Under the pieces are notes generated by a model. That model searched no databases and was not told the origin of the DNA. It saw only the letters and a program-made list of their open reading frames with translations. Of a stretch of DNA of 64,000 nucleotides, positions 1 through 9,989 are shown piece after piece. The stretch is from Sipunculus nudus. Taxonomy: Eukaryota > Annelida > Sipuncula > Golfingiida > Sipunculidae. Each line of letters starts with the position of its first letter. Within the stretch, counting starts at the first letter, position 1. The position numbers and the translations under genes were made by a program. Location: the NCBI GenBank assembly GCA_026874595.1, contig CM049318.1:42450456-42514455 (forward strand), written 5' to 3'.

Positions 1-240
1 CATGCATGCGTTTGCCGCGGGGCAAGTCCTTTTCCCTGTGAGCGTTTTGTATGCGTTTGCCGCGCGGCAATCGCATGCCATCCTGATACAACTGAACGGA
101 CTTAAACACACGAGTACGGGGAAACCCCCAAATGTGACGTCATTGAGGCGGGATTCCCATGCGTTTGCCGCGCGGCAAACGCAGAAATCCAGCACTGCTG
201 GATTCCAAAACTGACGCGTGCGTTTGCCGCGCGGCAATCG
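1..240. repeat. Cluster of GC-rich palindromic motifs
   Basis: Four copies of a GCGTTTGCCGCGCGGCAA-like motif lie at about 8-25, 53-70, 161-178 and 220-237. The core TTGCCGCGCGGCAA is a perfect 14-bp palindrome at 57-70, 165-178 and 223-236. At 161-182 the palindrome extends to 22 bp. The motif is far richer in GC than the AT-rich DNA that follows, and a degenerate copy reappears at 3571-3616. It could be a terminal or subterminal repeat of a mobile element that begins before the window. The open frames here arise from the motif and are not convincing genes. Confidence 0.75.
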
Positions 241-257
241 CATACATGGAAATAGCG

Positions 258-323
258 ACAGCTTGTCACCCCAAACGTCGATTTTAGATGTACTGAAGAC
301 GATGGGGTGACAGTACAAGCTGT
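258..323. other. Inverted repeat / hairpin
   Basis: The segment ACAGCTTGTCACCCCA at 258-273 pairs with TGGGGTGA (303-310) and CAAGCTGT (316-323), with a five-base bulge (CAGTA) on the 3' side and a loop of about 29 bases. It sits just inside the GC-rich palindrome cluster, so it may belong to the same element end. No function can be assigned. Confidence 0.6.
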
Positions 324-1398
324 TGGGTTCGCATCAATTCTAGTATGTGCAGATGTGCACGCCATTTCTGACACTACTTTTTCATTTTCATCTACTTATC
401 GAACTGTCATTTTCCTGAGTTAAGACAAAAAGTGACGTTATTCTGTTGGGGAAAATAATAATTATTACATCCACGGTTGACTTACGTGCATTCGTGCAGC
501 AGTTTTTAATTCTGAGGCTGGTTTTACTCGAAAAAACTCGTCTCCACGTCTGTCAGCGGGAGAACCATAACTTCCGGTAGGGGATTTCCAAACGGCTATG
601 TGTAAAACTCGGAAGTCCGAAGTCGGAAGCAAGGAATTTTTTAAAACAATGATCGAAGCATAATTAAAATGCTACTACATCAATGGAAAGTACCTTTTTA
701 TTTTTATTGATAGAATAAGGTCTTTTCTAACATTATGTAAAAAATCAAAGTTATCCATCCGAAATTATAGACTATTTTTTGCTCGGAAATGCCCGGTTAT
801 GGGCCAAATGTGTAAAACTCGGAAGCCAGTAATGGCTAATGCACTGGTCATCATATCGTCAGCAAACGTGTCAAGCATTTTCAGTTTCTTCAATATCATA
901 TATTTTTCATAAACTCAATCTGTTTTGTAAAATTCATGATGCTGTTTTTTTTTATAATATATTATATTGATATTTTATTTCATTTTGTAAAACAAGATTA
1001 TTTTAACTCATCAATATTTTACGCTGTTACCGTATTTTATGTTGGTCGAAAAATGAAAAAAATAAAAGTTTGATAATATTTTATTCACGTTACTAATGTG
1101 CCCCTATAAAAATCACCCTGATAATATCATAGAAACTTAAACAGAAAATTTGACAGAACCAAAAAACGTCCAGTTAATGTTTTTACAAGTTGTTTCGAAC
1201 AAAATATTTTATTTTTAATGTATAAATTGAAAAACCTTTTCCTCTTCCATTGACCAAAAAATTTCATCAGCATTATGAATCTCTTAAACTCTTATCTATT
1301 ATGAAATATTTTTTTATGCCAAATTATATTTTACATTTCATTGTCCGGTTGCACACATTGATATTTTTTATATATATTATGTAAACAAAATTGTAATT
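324..1398. other. AT-rich DNA without recognisable gene
   Basis: AT-rich and rich in stop codons on both strands. The only structure I see is a GTGTAAAACTCGGAAGTC-like motif at 599-636 and a shorter repeat at 810-828. The first resembles, in reverse complement, the segments at 3205-3245 and 15543-15585, so a reversed fragment of that dispersed repeat lies at about 598-700. Confidence 0.5.
598..700 (-). repeat. Reversed fragment of dispersed repeat Y
   Basis: The order of short blocks GTGTA, ACTCGGAAGTC, GAAGTCGGAAGC, AAGGAATT and AAAATGCTA matches the reverse complement of the repeat at 3118-3325 and 15448-15661 (closest to 15500-15590). Similarity is patchy, so this is an old or partial copy. 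Confidence 0.4.
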
Positions 1399-2700
1399 TC
1401 TTATCGAGATCCTTGTAATCGTACAGTAATATGAAGTTGAAGGGGGCACATTCTGGTTAGATGCCCTTATCATGCACATATTATAACGTTTGAGAGTGAA
1501 ATCAGTTGCAAACATACTTTGATATATTAATAAATATCCATATATTTGAAGTTGAAATGTGATGTTGAAACATCAGGAGTTAAATTGTTATAATATAAAT
1601 ATCAAGATTGATAAAGTTTAAAAATAAGAGTCAAAAACTTGTAAAAGAATTAATTTTAGTTTAAAAAAAATATTTGCTTAAATTTACAAATCCATCAGAT
1701 TTTATAATAACACATGTATTAGTATGTTATATATTATCTGGACTGTTGTTTCCCTTTTCTAAGATATAAATTTAACATTTTTTTTAAATATCGTTGAACT
1801 CTAACATATTGAAAGACATGTATGTTTGTTCCAGCGATGACCTACTGGGATATATTGAATTTTTATATTTGTTCAACGTATGGAAAATATATTACTGTTT
1901 TTATTTTGAATGACATCGTAATTTATAACGGTATTTTTAATGCCGTATTAGGGTTAATTATACCATATTTATTTTTCAGTGGTGCATCCATAGAGGGCGC
2001 AAGCCCGTTCAGACGTAATATCTCTCATTTTATCGAGTTCTTTTCCCATTTATTCGTAATCAATTTTCATTTTTTTCCGGATTACTTTTTTTATTCCCTA
2101 GCAATTCATTATTATATTTATTACTTTCCAATTCATAAGTTGGTGATTTACTCCACTGAGAGAGCATCCAAATATTTACTAGTATATTGAGAGAGGAAGT
2201 CCTTCCGTTATCACACTTTCCTCGGTAATAACACCGACGAATTCCAATCCCCCCCCCCCCCCCCCCATCGCATTACCGTGTGAGTCATGCACGGTCTCCC
2301 CACAGAGCTCAGCTCGGGGTGGGATCGACCGTGAAAAATCTCACGGCTCCTCGGTTGATTCTCAGACTCGCACACTGTGCTCTACTGTCCGAGCCTGTGC
2401 GCTCACAGATCACAAATGTCGGTAAAATGCAAAGATTGTCATAAGACTTAAACATATCGATTATTTTACAACGAGTACTACATTTAAATACTAGTAGTGA
2501 CATTTGCCAGTTATAAATGTATAGACGCGCATTTCATCATTGACATTAACATGTTACGAACTTTTGAATATTTGGACTTTCCAGTTTTCACCGTCATTTT
2601 ACAGAAATATAAATATTAAAGCCCAACAACTTAATGTTTGAATACATTGTTCAAAAACATTTAGAAGAATAGTTGCGGAACAGAAAATCCTCATAATCTT
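1399..2700 (+). repeat. Dispersed repeat family X, longest copy
   Basis: The first part (1399-2187) is closely matched by 8288-9090. Shared landmarks are TTCTTATCGAGAT, a CAGTTGCAAA segment, TACTGGGATATATTGAAT, GGTGCATCCATAG and TTGGTGATTTACTCCACTGA. The later part (2310-2700) matches 13728-13925 and, more distantly, 55190-55665. A poly-C run (2249-2266) separates the two parts. The 122-codon frame at 1822-2190 is broken or altered in the second copy, so I treat it as non-coding. The segment near 2310-2400 recalls the head of a SINE, because the related copy at 55.4 kb carries a B-box-like GGTTCGAGTACC on its minus strand; this is inference. Confidence 0.75.
2249..2266. repeat. Poly-C homopolymer
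   Basis: About 18 consecutive C inside repeat family X. It is a likely length-polymorphic or error-prone site. Confidence 0.9.
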
Positions 2701-2734
2701 GAGATGGGGTGAAATATATTACGTGAAAATACAC

Positions 2735-2736
<2 letters not shown>

Positions 2737-2806
<70 letters not shown>
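2737..2806. repeat. (AT)n microsatellite, ~70 bp
   Basis: Uninterrupted AT dinucleotides immediately after the end of repeat family X. Confidence 0.97.
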
Positions 2807-2810
<4 letters not shown>

Positions 2811-3117
2811 TTTACAAATAAAAAAAATTAAGAACCTATAGTTTTCCGATTATGTATCATGTATTGTATTATACACTCATTAAAAGCAGAATCATGCATA
2901 AGCAGTTTTAATATATGCATGCAACTATAATTATAATGAAACTGCATTCGGGCTGTGGCTCTTAACTGACTACAAGTTAACCAGTGCGTCTCTGTGACTT
3001 CCGAGTTATACACATTGGATAACATCCAAGCACTTCTGACTGACTTCTGAGATGGCTTCTGAGCACAAAATCTTCCATAACGTTCAGATTAAACAATGGA
3101 TAACTATTATTCTTCAC

Positions 3118-3537
3118 AGAATAATAATAAAGATCTTATTCTATCGGGGGAAAAACAAAACGGTATTGAAGCGTTAGCATTTTGTATATGCTTTAAACTG
3201 CTTTCGTTGGTTTCCGGCTTCCGGCTTCCGACTTCCAAGTTTCCGTACACGACCGCGCCATGACACATTTAGTTTTGAATGAGAAGTACCGCTTCACGTG
3301 AATCGGTGCCACAGTGATGAAAGGAGGTAATAAATGTAATTATTTTTGTGTAACAACACTTTTTCTTTGATATTAAGCACCTATATTACGACTATATAAG
3401 CCTGTGATGCCAAATATTACCAGACAGGAAATACTTTGATCCGACCCTTAGAATGGGCGTTCTGTTGTGACTGCCATCATGACTCAAGGCCCTATCAGTT
3501 TATTTCCGAAGGCCTGAGTGTCATGTTGTCATGGCTA
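3118..3537 (+). repeat. Dispersed repeat family Y, copy 1
   Basis: Positions 3118-3325 match 15448-15661 closely (AGATCTTATTCTATCGGGGG, GTTAGCATTTTGTATATG, CCGACTTCCAAGTT, CCGCTTCACGTGAATCGGTG). Positions 3508-3537 (GAAGGCCTGAGTGTCATGTT and onward) match 30 bases of the 75-bp unit amplified at 15662-16912. This copy is therefore a version of the element in which that segment is single-copy. No coding potential is seen. Confidence 0.75.
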
Positions 3538-3570
3538 ACATGGAAATAGCACATGACTTTTTAACTAGTT

Positions 3571-3616
3571 GGATTTTCGCCGCGCGGTACCCGCGCGGCA
3601 AACGCTTGCAAACGCG
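3571..3616. repeat. Degenerate GC-rich palindrome
   Basis: CGCCGCGCGG, TACC and CGCGCGGCAAACGC recall the motif cluster at 1-240. Both places are followed by a similar GTACATGGAAA / ATACATGGAAA sequence. The motif could mark the other edge of a ~3.4-kb unit or simply be a second solitary copy. Confidence 0.55.
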
Positions 3617-3950
3617 TACATGGAAAAGCACCCTTAATCGGAAACCCTCTGCTATTTACGGACAGAACGCAAAGTCCAACAGCTGTTAGTTAACATATAT
3701 AAACAAAAAATGTATAAAAATAATTACATGTTGATAATTCACTTTTTTCCAAGTGAAATTTACAGTACCCCATTTCCGAATTTGAGGTAAATAATGGAAA
3801 CGCTTATCTTAAGTGGGTAACGTAGACCGCTGTACGAACGGTTTGTGGGGCATAGATTTGAGCATGTTAATAAACTGAACAGAGCTCCTTTATATCTTCT
3901 TCAAGTTCGAAATGATTTTGTAGATATTATATGGGCCCTGTTTCAAGGGT
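3617..3950. other. Unique DNA, no gene seen
   Basis: AT-rich, with stops in all frames. No repeat, RNA or promoter is recognisable. Confidence 0.5.
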
Positions 3951-5012
3951 GACAGAGGGACATGTCCAAATCATATTGTTATGGATGGAGACGAGGGACA
4001 CTGCTAATTCATATTGTTAGGGATAAGGAGAGAGGGACATGTCCAAATCATGTTATTAGGGATAAGGACGGAGAGGGGCATGTCCAAATCATATTGTGAG
4101 GGATGGGGTCAGAGGGACATGTTCAAATCATACTGTTAGGAATAGGGACAGAGGGACATGTCCAAGTCATATTGAAAGGAATTGGGAAAGAGGGACACGT
4201 CCAAATTACATTGTTAGGGAGCGGGATAGAGGGACATGTTCAAATCATATTGTTAGGAATAGGAACAGAATGATAGGTCCAAGTCATATTGAAAGAAATC
4301 GGGAAAGAGGGATACGTCCAAATTACATTGTTGGGGATGGGGCAGAGGGACATGTCCAAATCATATTTTTAGAAATAGAGACAGAGGAACATGTTCAAGT
4401 CATATTTTTAGGAATAGAGACAGAGGGACATGTCCAAGTCATATTGCTAGAGATGGGGACAGAGTGACATGTCCGCATCATATTTTTTGGGGTGAGGACA
4501 GAGGGACATGTCCAAATCACATTGTTAGGGATGAGGACCGAGGGACATGTCCAAATCACATTGTTAGGGAACGAGGACAGAAGGACATTTCCAAATCATA
4601 TTGTGAGGGATGAGGACAGAGGGATATGTCCAGATCACATTGTTAGGGATGAGGACAGAGGAACATGTCCAAATCATATTGTGAGGGATGAGGACAGAGG
4701 GACACGTCCAAATTGCATTGTTAGGGATGAGGACAGAGGAACATGTCCACATCAAATTGTTAGGGATGAGGGCAGAGGGACATGTCCGAATCACATTGTT
4801 AGGGATCAGGACAGATGGACAGGTCCACATCAAATTGTTAGGGATTGGGACAGAGGGACATGTCCACATCAAATTGTTAGGGATGAGGACAGAGGGACAT
4901 GTCCAAATCACATTGTTTGGAATTGGTCAGAGGGACATGTCCACATCAGATTGAAAGGGATGAGGACAGAGGGACACGTCCAAATTACATTCTTAGGAAT
5001 TTGGATAGAGTA
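3951..5012. repeat. Minisatellite A, 39-bp unit, ~27 copies
   Basis: The unit runs roughly AGAGGGACATGTCC, then AAATCACATTGTTAGGGATGAGGAC (split here at the natural join). Because 39 is divisible by three, open frames appear on both strands (4096-4467 and 4492-5058 plus, 4564-4911 minus). Substitutions change residues freely and indels shift frames between neighbouring units, so these are by-products and not genes. Each typical unit holds the 10-bp palindrome GGACATGTCC. Units are more diverged at the left end (3951-4450) and more uniform at the right. Confidence 0.95.
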
Positions 5013-5216
5013 CTTATTGTTTCACACACTTTTTAAGGGACTGAAAAGCATACTTTAATTTTCAATATATAAATAATAGGATATGGCATGTTACAAATGG
5101 CATTATTGAATCGTTATAATTTTTTTACATAAACGTAGGTTGTTCAGTGCTCAAACCAAATGTAATTATGACAAATAATGTTGAAGTATATTTTGTTACA
5201 GGTGCTCTTTTTATTG
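5013..5216. other. Spacer between array A and LTR-like repeat
   Basis: AT-rich unique sequence. Nothing is recognisable. Confidence 0.4.
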
Positions 5217-5465
5217 TGTGACACGGGCGTACCTCCTGTTGTGGCACTCGTGTCTGGCCGCGTATTACATTTTATGTTTAATCCGTACTGGTTGAACTCT
5301 CATTGTCATGTTTAGCCTTGGGTTTTCACGCCTGGTCGTGCGTCACGTGATGAGCCTGGTATGTAGATATACACAGAGAATTCTTGAAACGCGTGTTTAC
5401 TGTGATTGCGCAAGATCTTATAGACTTTTCGAGGAGTGGAATATTCTCGGCTTGGGGTGTGAAGG

Positions 5466-5474
5466 TATATAAAG
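5466..5474 (+). promoter_or_regulatory. TATA box of the LTR-like repeat
   Basis: TATATAAAG is at the same relative place as TTATAAATAG in the 30.8-kb copy and a weaker GTATGTAAAG in the 54.2-kb copy (read on its minus strand). Conservation of the position across three diverged copies supports a real promoter in the parent element. Confidence 0.5.
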
Positions 5475-5807
5475 GGACTGTGTTTTAGAACGGATACGCA
5501 GAAGCGTATGTCAGATTCTAGGACCTTTCTCCGACTAATGCGGCAATAATAGACTTTCAAAGACTTTCTCCTGGATTTTATGCATTTGGACTTCAGTTTA
5601 CTTTCTGGGTTGTTGCAAGAACTTTCCACTGGACTGTCATTCTCCAAGAGATTACATTTAAAGGACTTATCGTTGTGATGGTCTTGGTATCCAGGTATTG
5701 TGCACATACATTATTTTCTCTGTGATTGTATTGATTTGTTGTGATACAGTTGTTTTACTGAATAATTGTATTGATTTAGTGTATTGTAATGTTAGGGTTG
5801 TTTTAGG

Positions 5808-5813
5808 AATAAA
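5808..5813 (+). terminator. Poly-A signal of the LTR-like repeat
   Basis: AATAAA is followed within 100 bp by a conserved block (TTTATTCATTCCCCTAG). It is the expected place for a polyadenylation signal in an LTR. Confidence 0.4.
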
Positions 5814-5971
5814 TTATAGTTATTTGTTAACAAAAAAACACTGACTTCTTTATTCATTCCCCTAGACATTTCACGCTGCCTAGTGTTACAAAATCTGATT
5901 CGTTTTTATCTCCATTACAAACTTTGTGTTCATCACGCATACGTGATCTGTTTATATTAGGTTCCGTAACA

Positions 5972-8287
5972 ATATACATATTGTCCCCTTATATTTATTA
6001 GCAGTTGAGGCTTAAGTGAACTTATTCAATATTTGGCTCAAAAACGTTTTGTGGGCGAACTTTTTTTGGTCCAATATTTTCCTCTTTTTTTGTTGTTTTC
6101 TTTTTTTGTTCTGCCCGCGTTTGTGTTACATCAGAAATAGGAATGATTTTCAAAATCTGCCCTTTGAACACATGTAGATTTCAGCTGAAATATAAAGTTT
6201 TGACCTTGGCCTATTTTCCAAGGTCGTACACGGCCGATTTCCATTATCGCTCAGTTGCGGGCGTCGGAGGAGGCCTCCAGGGATAGCTCCTTCAGATCAT
6301 TATAAGCCATATGATCTGCTACCACATATTGACTATCCAAGTGAAACGCATGAAAGATCAAAATTAACCCAAAAAAGTACACTCTTTAGTCATTAACACA
6401 TTAGTACTGGAATAACCGCTATAACAATTACTTTAACGGAAAACAAGGTGATAATGATATATATTATTCATGCTAACTGCATTCTGAGAATTGAGGTCTA
6501 TTTAACAACGTATACCTATTTAAGCTAGATCTCTAATATATCTGATTTTGAAAAATAATCCTTGGGCTCCGTAACAGTTGTAGGTGATATATTTGTACCT
6601 GATATTTATTTTTGACCGTTGCCTTACTTCCATTATATATGTCAAATTCGGCTGATATGCGTACGAACTAAGGACAGGGGAAGTAATTGCCCCAACATAA
6701 ACGTTTTTTACCAATCATGCATTTTAATTGTATCTAGAATCAAGTAATGTGTAAATTCTTTTAAAAGATATTCCCCTTTACCAGGCTTCTGCTTTGTAAA
6801 TAACTCATGACTTATCCCTCCCCCCCCCCCCCCCCCACCTGAAAATGATGTTCAAAAACCTGTGTAGCTGGATTAACAAAGTTTTGGTCACAGTAATAGT
6901 CACATTTAATAGATTTGCACCTGATATTTATTTTGAGCCTTCATCTAATATTCCCTCTACACAGCCTATATCCGAGTTATTCTTGCGACCAACTGGCGGT
7001 TTCAGATATATATCTTGTTTTTAATAACTTTCAGTTGTATCCCTAATAAGGGAGACGCCTAAAAATCCTCGGTATGTGATGGATCGTATATCAAGTGCTT
7101 TTCCAGTTTCAGCGACATCATTATAACGCGATTCACCAAGCCTGGGTCCTTGTGTTTATGTATTTCTTTGTGTGAAAACAACACTTTTATGAAGCAATCC
7201 CAATTACCTAATGAGACCAAGAAAAAGCCACAACTTGAGAATCAAAATAGCACCATCAGGATGAACACGTGCCAGGAATGCAAAATTAAATGAAATTTAA
7301 GTGGAGTGATTAATTAATGACAGAGCAACGCAACCAGGAATTGCTTTTTGGAAAATGAAAGTCAGCGAAGGCCTGCGCGTGCTCGGCATACGGGTTGAAT
7401 CAAAGGCTCGCGTAAGCGACAGTTTACAACATGGTTCAGACTATGATGCGGACCACAGTGTCCTAAGAATTATAAGTATATAGTCATGCACGAACTGAAT
7501 AAGTCGTGAGTAGAAAACATGTTACTTTGTATAGCCGCGTGAGATCCTTGCGGGTGTTATTGGTCACCAACATAGTGCGGGGTCTCGGCCTGCTGTGTCT
7601 GACAAATTATAGCCCGCTTTCAACTTCCAAGATTCTGGCGCCGAATCAAGACGAACTGATGCCATAATAATTCGGAGGGAAGTCATTGGGTGCAGTAGAT
7701 GGACATTCATGGACATTCGGTTGTGCTCATAACAAGGTCTTGCAGACAAAAAAAATTCTGTTTAATAATAGAAGCTGATACCAGCAACTATTAAGTCCTA
7801 CTATCGAGCATTCCGACTATAGTCCGGCGATTACCAGGCCTAAGAAAAAGCATCCTATCTGTTAATTTTGTTTCTGAGGATAAAAATATAAGAATAAAAT
7901 TAAATTAGTGAGTATACACGGAATATTCAGATGCATGGATTTTTATAAAGATAAAACATTACTATATAGCAGATGTAGAATGGAAATAATTAATATTTGT
8001 AATTTAAATATTTATCTTATTGGTAAATATCTAACTTGATTGATAACGGTCTGGTTCCATTATTGCATGGTTTCGTCATTTTTATGAGAAATTTCAAGCA
8101 ATGTATCTTAGATGAGCAACAGGTTCAATAGAAATGCCTATATCTCGCAGCATCTTTAAGACACCCGGTCACCTCTATAGACAGACTTTTACTTGAAGCC
8201 CTAAATGTTGTACGTGTCGATAAAGATGATATATGGTTATTTATCAAAGATTTTACATTCAACGATCTCCTCTGTACACAAAATTTT
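5972..8287. other. Unique AT-rich DNA, no gene seen
   Basis: Over 2.3 kb without a convincing frame; the longest open frames are about 60-65 codons and match nothing I know. A poly-C run lies at 6820-6836. The segment 7330-7480 is somewhat richer in CpG but shows no coding signature. Confidence 0.5.
6820..6836. repeat. Poly-C homopolymer
   Basis: About 17 consecutive C in unique DNA. Confidence 0.9.
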
Positions 8288-9090
8288 AAATTCTTATCGA
8301 GATTATTGTAATCGTACAGAAATCCGAAGCGAGCACATTCTGTTTTGATGCCCTTATTATGCACATATTATAACGTTTGAGATTGAAATCAGTTGCAAAT
8401 ACACTATAAAATATTATCAAATATCCATTTATTTGAAGTTGAAATAAGATGTTGAAACATCAGGGATGAAATTTTTATAATATAAATATCAAGATTGAAA
8501 AGTTTAAAGAAAGAGTTAAAAAGTTGAAAAAGAATTAATTTCAGTTTTAAAAAAAATTATTTGCTTAAATATACAAGTCGATCAGATTTTATAATCACAC
8601 GTGTATAAGTATGTTATATATTATCTAGACTGTTGTATCCCTTTTCTAATATATATTTAAACTTTTTTTTTAATATCGTAGAACTCTAATATATTGAAAG
8701 ACATTTTGTTAAAGTTTTGTGTGATAAATGTATGTTTTTTCCAGCAATGACTTACTGGGATATATTGAATTTTCATATTTGTTCAACGTATGGAAAATGT
8801 ATTTTTTTATGTTGAATGACATCGTAATTTATAACTGTATTTTTAATGCCGTATTAGGGTTTATCATACCATATATATTATTCAGTGGTGCATCCATAGG
8901 GGGGCGCAAGCCAGTTCAAGACGTAATGTCTCTCATTTTATCTAGTTCTTTTCCCATTTATTCGTAATCAATTTATCAGATTACCTTTTTATTCCCTAGC
9001 AATTTCATTATTATATTTATTACTTTCCCATTCATAAGTTGGTGATTTACTCCACTGAAAGCTCTAGAGCATCCAAAAATATACTAGTAC
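8288..9090 (+). repeat. Dispersed repeat family X, partial copy
   Basis: Colinear with 1399-2187 and clearly homologous through its whole length with substitutions and small indels. The frame at 8728-8967 corresponds to that at 1822-2190 but diverges through an indel before GGTGCATCC, which argues against coding. The part of the family represented at 2310-2700 is absent here; CpG-rich unrelated DNA follows instead. Confidence 0.8.
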
Positions 9091-9359
9091 TGCCTGTAAG
9101 TACAGTACTGTAAGTACTGCCTCCGTACGTCAACGTGGCAATCGCACGGAGATCGTGCGTTACAATCACGTTGTAAGCATGTACAACTCACCACGTGCGC
9201 TTAGTACGATGCACGCAAAGGCTCACGAGCCACGTACTCACAGCTTGCGCAACCGTGCGTTGACGCACTCCCTCCCTACTCTTGCCACTCCCCACGTTTT
9301 CAGAAAAACGTGGCAGCCGTGGCCTCCCCAAAAAAACGTACGGACTAAAAACAATAAGA
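9091..9359. other. CpG-rich segment with small hairpin
   Basis: This stretch is unusually rich in ACGT, CGTGCG and GCAC words compared with its surroundings, and holds a short hairpin (CACGTTTT / AAAACGTG near 9292-9311). Frames of 79-100 codons overlap on both strands and are not recognisable. It may be a fragment of a mobile element. Confidence 0.4.
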
Positions 9360-9790
9360 ACGTAACTGCCGTTATCCACACAGTTTTTATTCCCCCCCCC
9401 CCCCCCTTGTTGCACGGCCAGGCCCAAAATTTACAACTTAGACGAAATTTTACTTAGTTGAAGGGGAATTATGTGAGCATAATTTGGGTCCATTTAAATA
9501 AAAATGGCACCTTAACAGAAATTTACCTTTATTCGTGGCAAATGTAACAATTGTCTCTGTTTGCATATAAAATTAAAGGTACTTGCATGATAAAAGATTA
9601 TGTACGTTTTTGTAGAGTGTATTATGTAGGGTGTACATACGAACGGACATATTGTCACATGCATGGAAAACAAACTGGTCTCTCAAAAATACTTATATAT
9701 GATTATAGGGATTGGCGGGGTCGAAAAGCATTACAGAGAGCTGAGTCATCCCCCGGCCCCCCTTCCCATGTTTTTCATGCAGTCATTACA
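9360..9790 (+). repeat. Inverted-pair family Z, left part
   Basis: Two blocks match the reverse complement of 13380-13730. Block 9360-9530 shares CCGTTATCCACA, TTTACAACTTAGACGA and CATAATTTG. Block 9735-9790 shares GAGCTGAGTCATCCCCCGGC and TTTTTCATGCAGTC. The order of blocks differs from the other copy, so a rearrangement or tandem copy is implied. A poly-C run at 9392-9406 interrupts the first block. Confidence 0.7.
9392..9406. repeat. Poly-C homopolymer
   Basis: About 15 C inside a family Z copy; the copy at 13.45 kb lacks it, so it arose by expansion here. Confidence 0.85.
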
Positions 9791-9795
9791 TAAAT

Positions 9796-9826
9796 GTATC
9801 CGCAAAAAACGAAGTTTTGCGGATAC
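9796..9826. other. Perfect 12-bp hairpin
   Basis: GTATCCGCAAAA (9796-9807) and TTTTGCGGATAC (9815-9826) are exact reverse complements separated by a 7-base loop. It lies at the left edge of the insert described for 9791-11262. Confidence 0.9.
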
Positions 9827-9989
9827 TATGTTTTTGACCGGGTTCCGCCGCTGCCGCCGCCACGTTCGTTTCCGGAGAACTCCTCTGAGACTACTGGACG
9901 GCTTTTTCCGAAACTTACACAAATATCGGGTAACATGAGAACTGGTGTCTAACCAAGTGACCTTGACCTCTGACCTTTTCTCTCTGCCA

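Larger units (their letters stand above)
5217..5971 (+). mobile_element. LTR-like dispersed repeat, copy 1 (possible solo LTR)
   Basis: It begins TGTGACACGGGCGTA and ends GGTTCCGTAACA, giving the TG...CA ends usual for long terminal repeats. A TATA box (TATATAAAG, 5466-5474) lies about 340 bp before a poly-A signal (AATAAA, 5808-5813), as expected for U3-R-U5 order. Two divergent relatives lie at 30815-31351 (same strand) and 54184-54938 (opposite strand), sharing TTTATTCATTCCCCTAG and CACGCTGCCTA. No gag or pol frame is next to it, so a solo LTR is the simplest reading. I do not see a clear target-site duplication. It could instead be a non-autonomous element with its own promoter. Confidence 0.6.

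Noticed and set aside
1822-2190. 122-codon frame as a membrane protein gene
   Set aside because: It lies in dispersed repeat X; the second copy (8728-8967) has an indel that changes the frame, so there is no sign of selection.
3951-5012. Telomere-like repeat because of TTAGGGA words
   Set aside because: TTAGGG occurs once per 39-bp unit and never in tandem.
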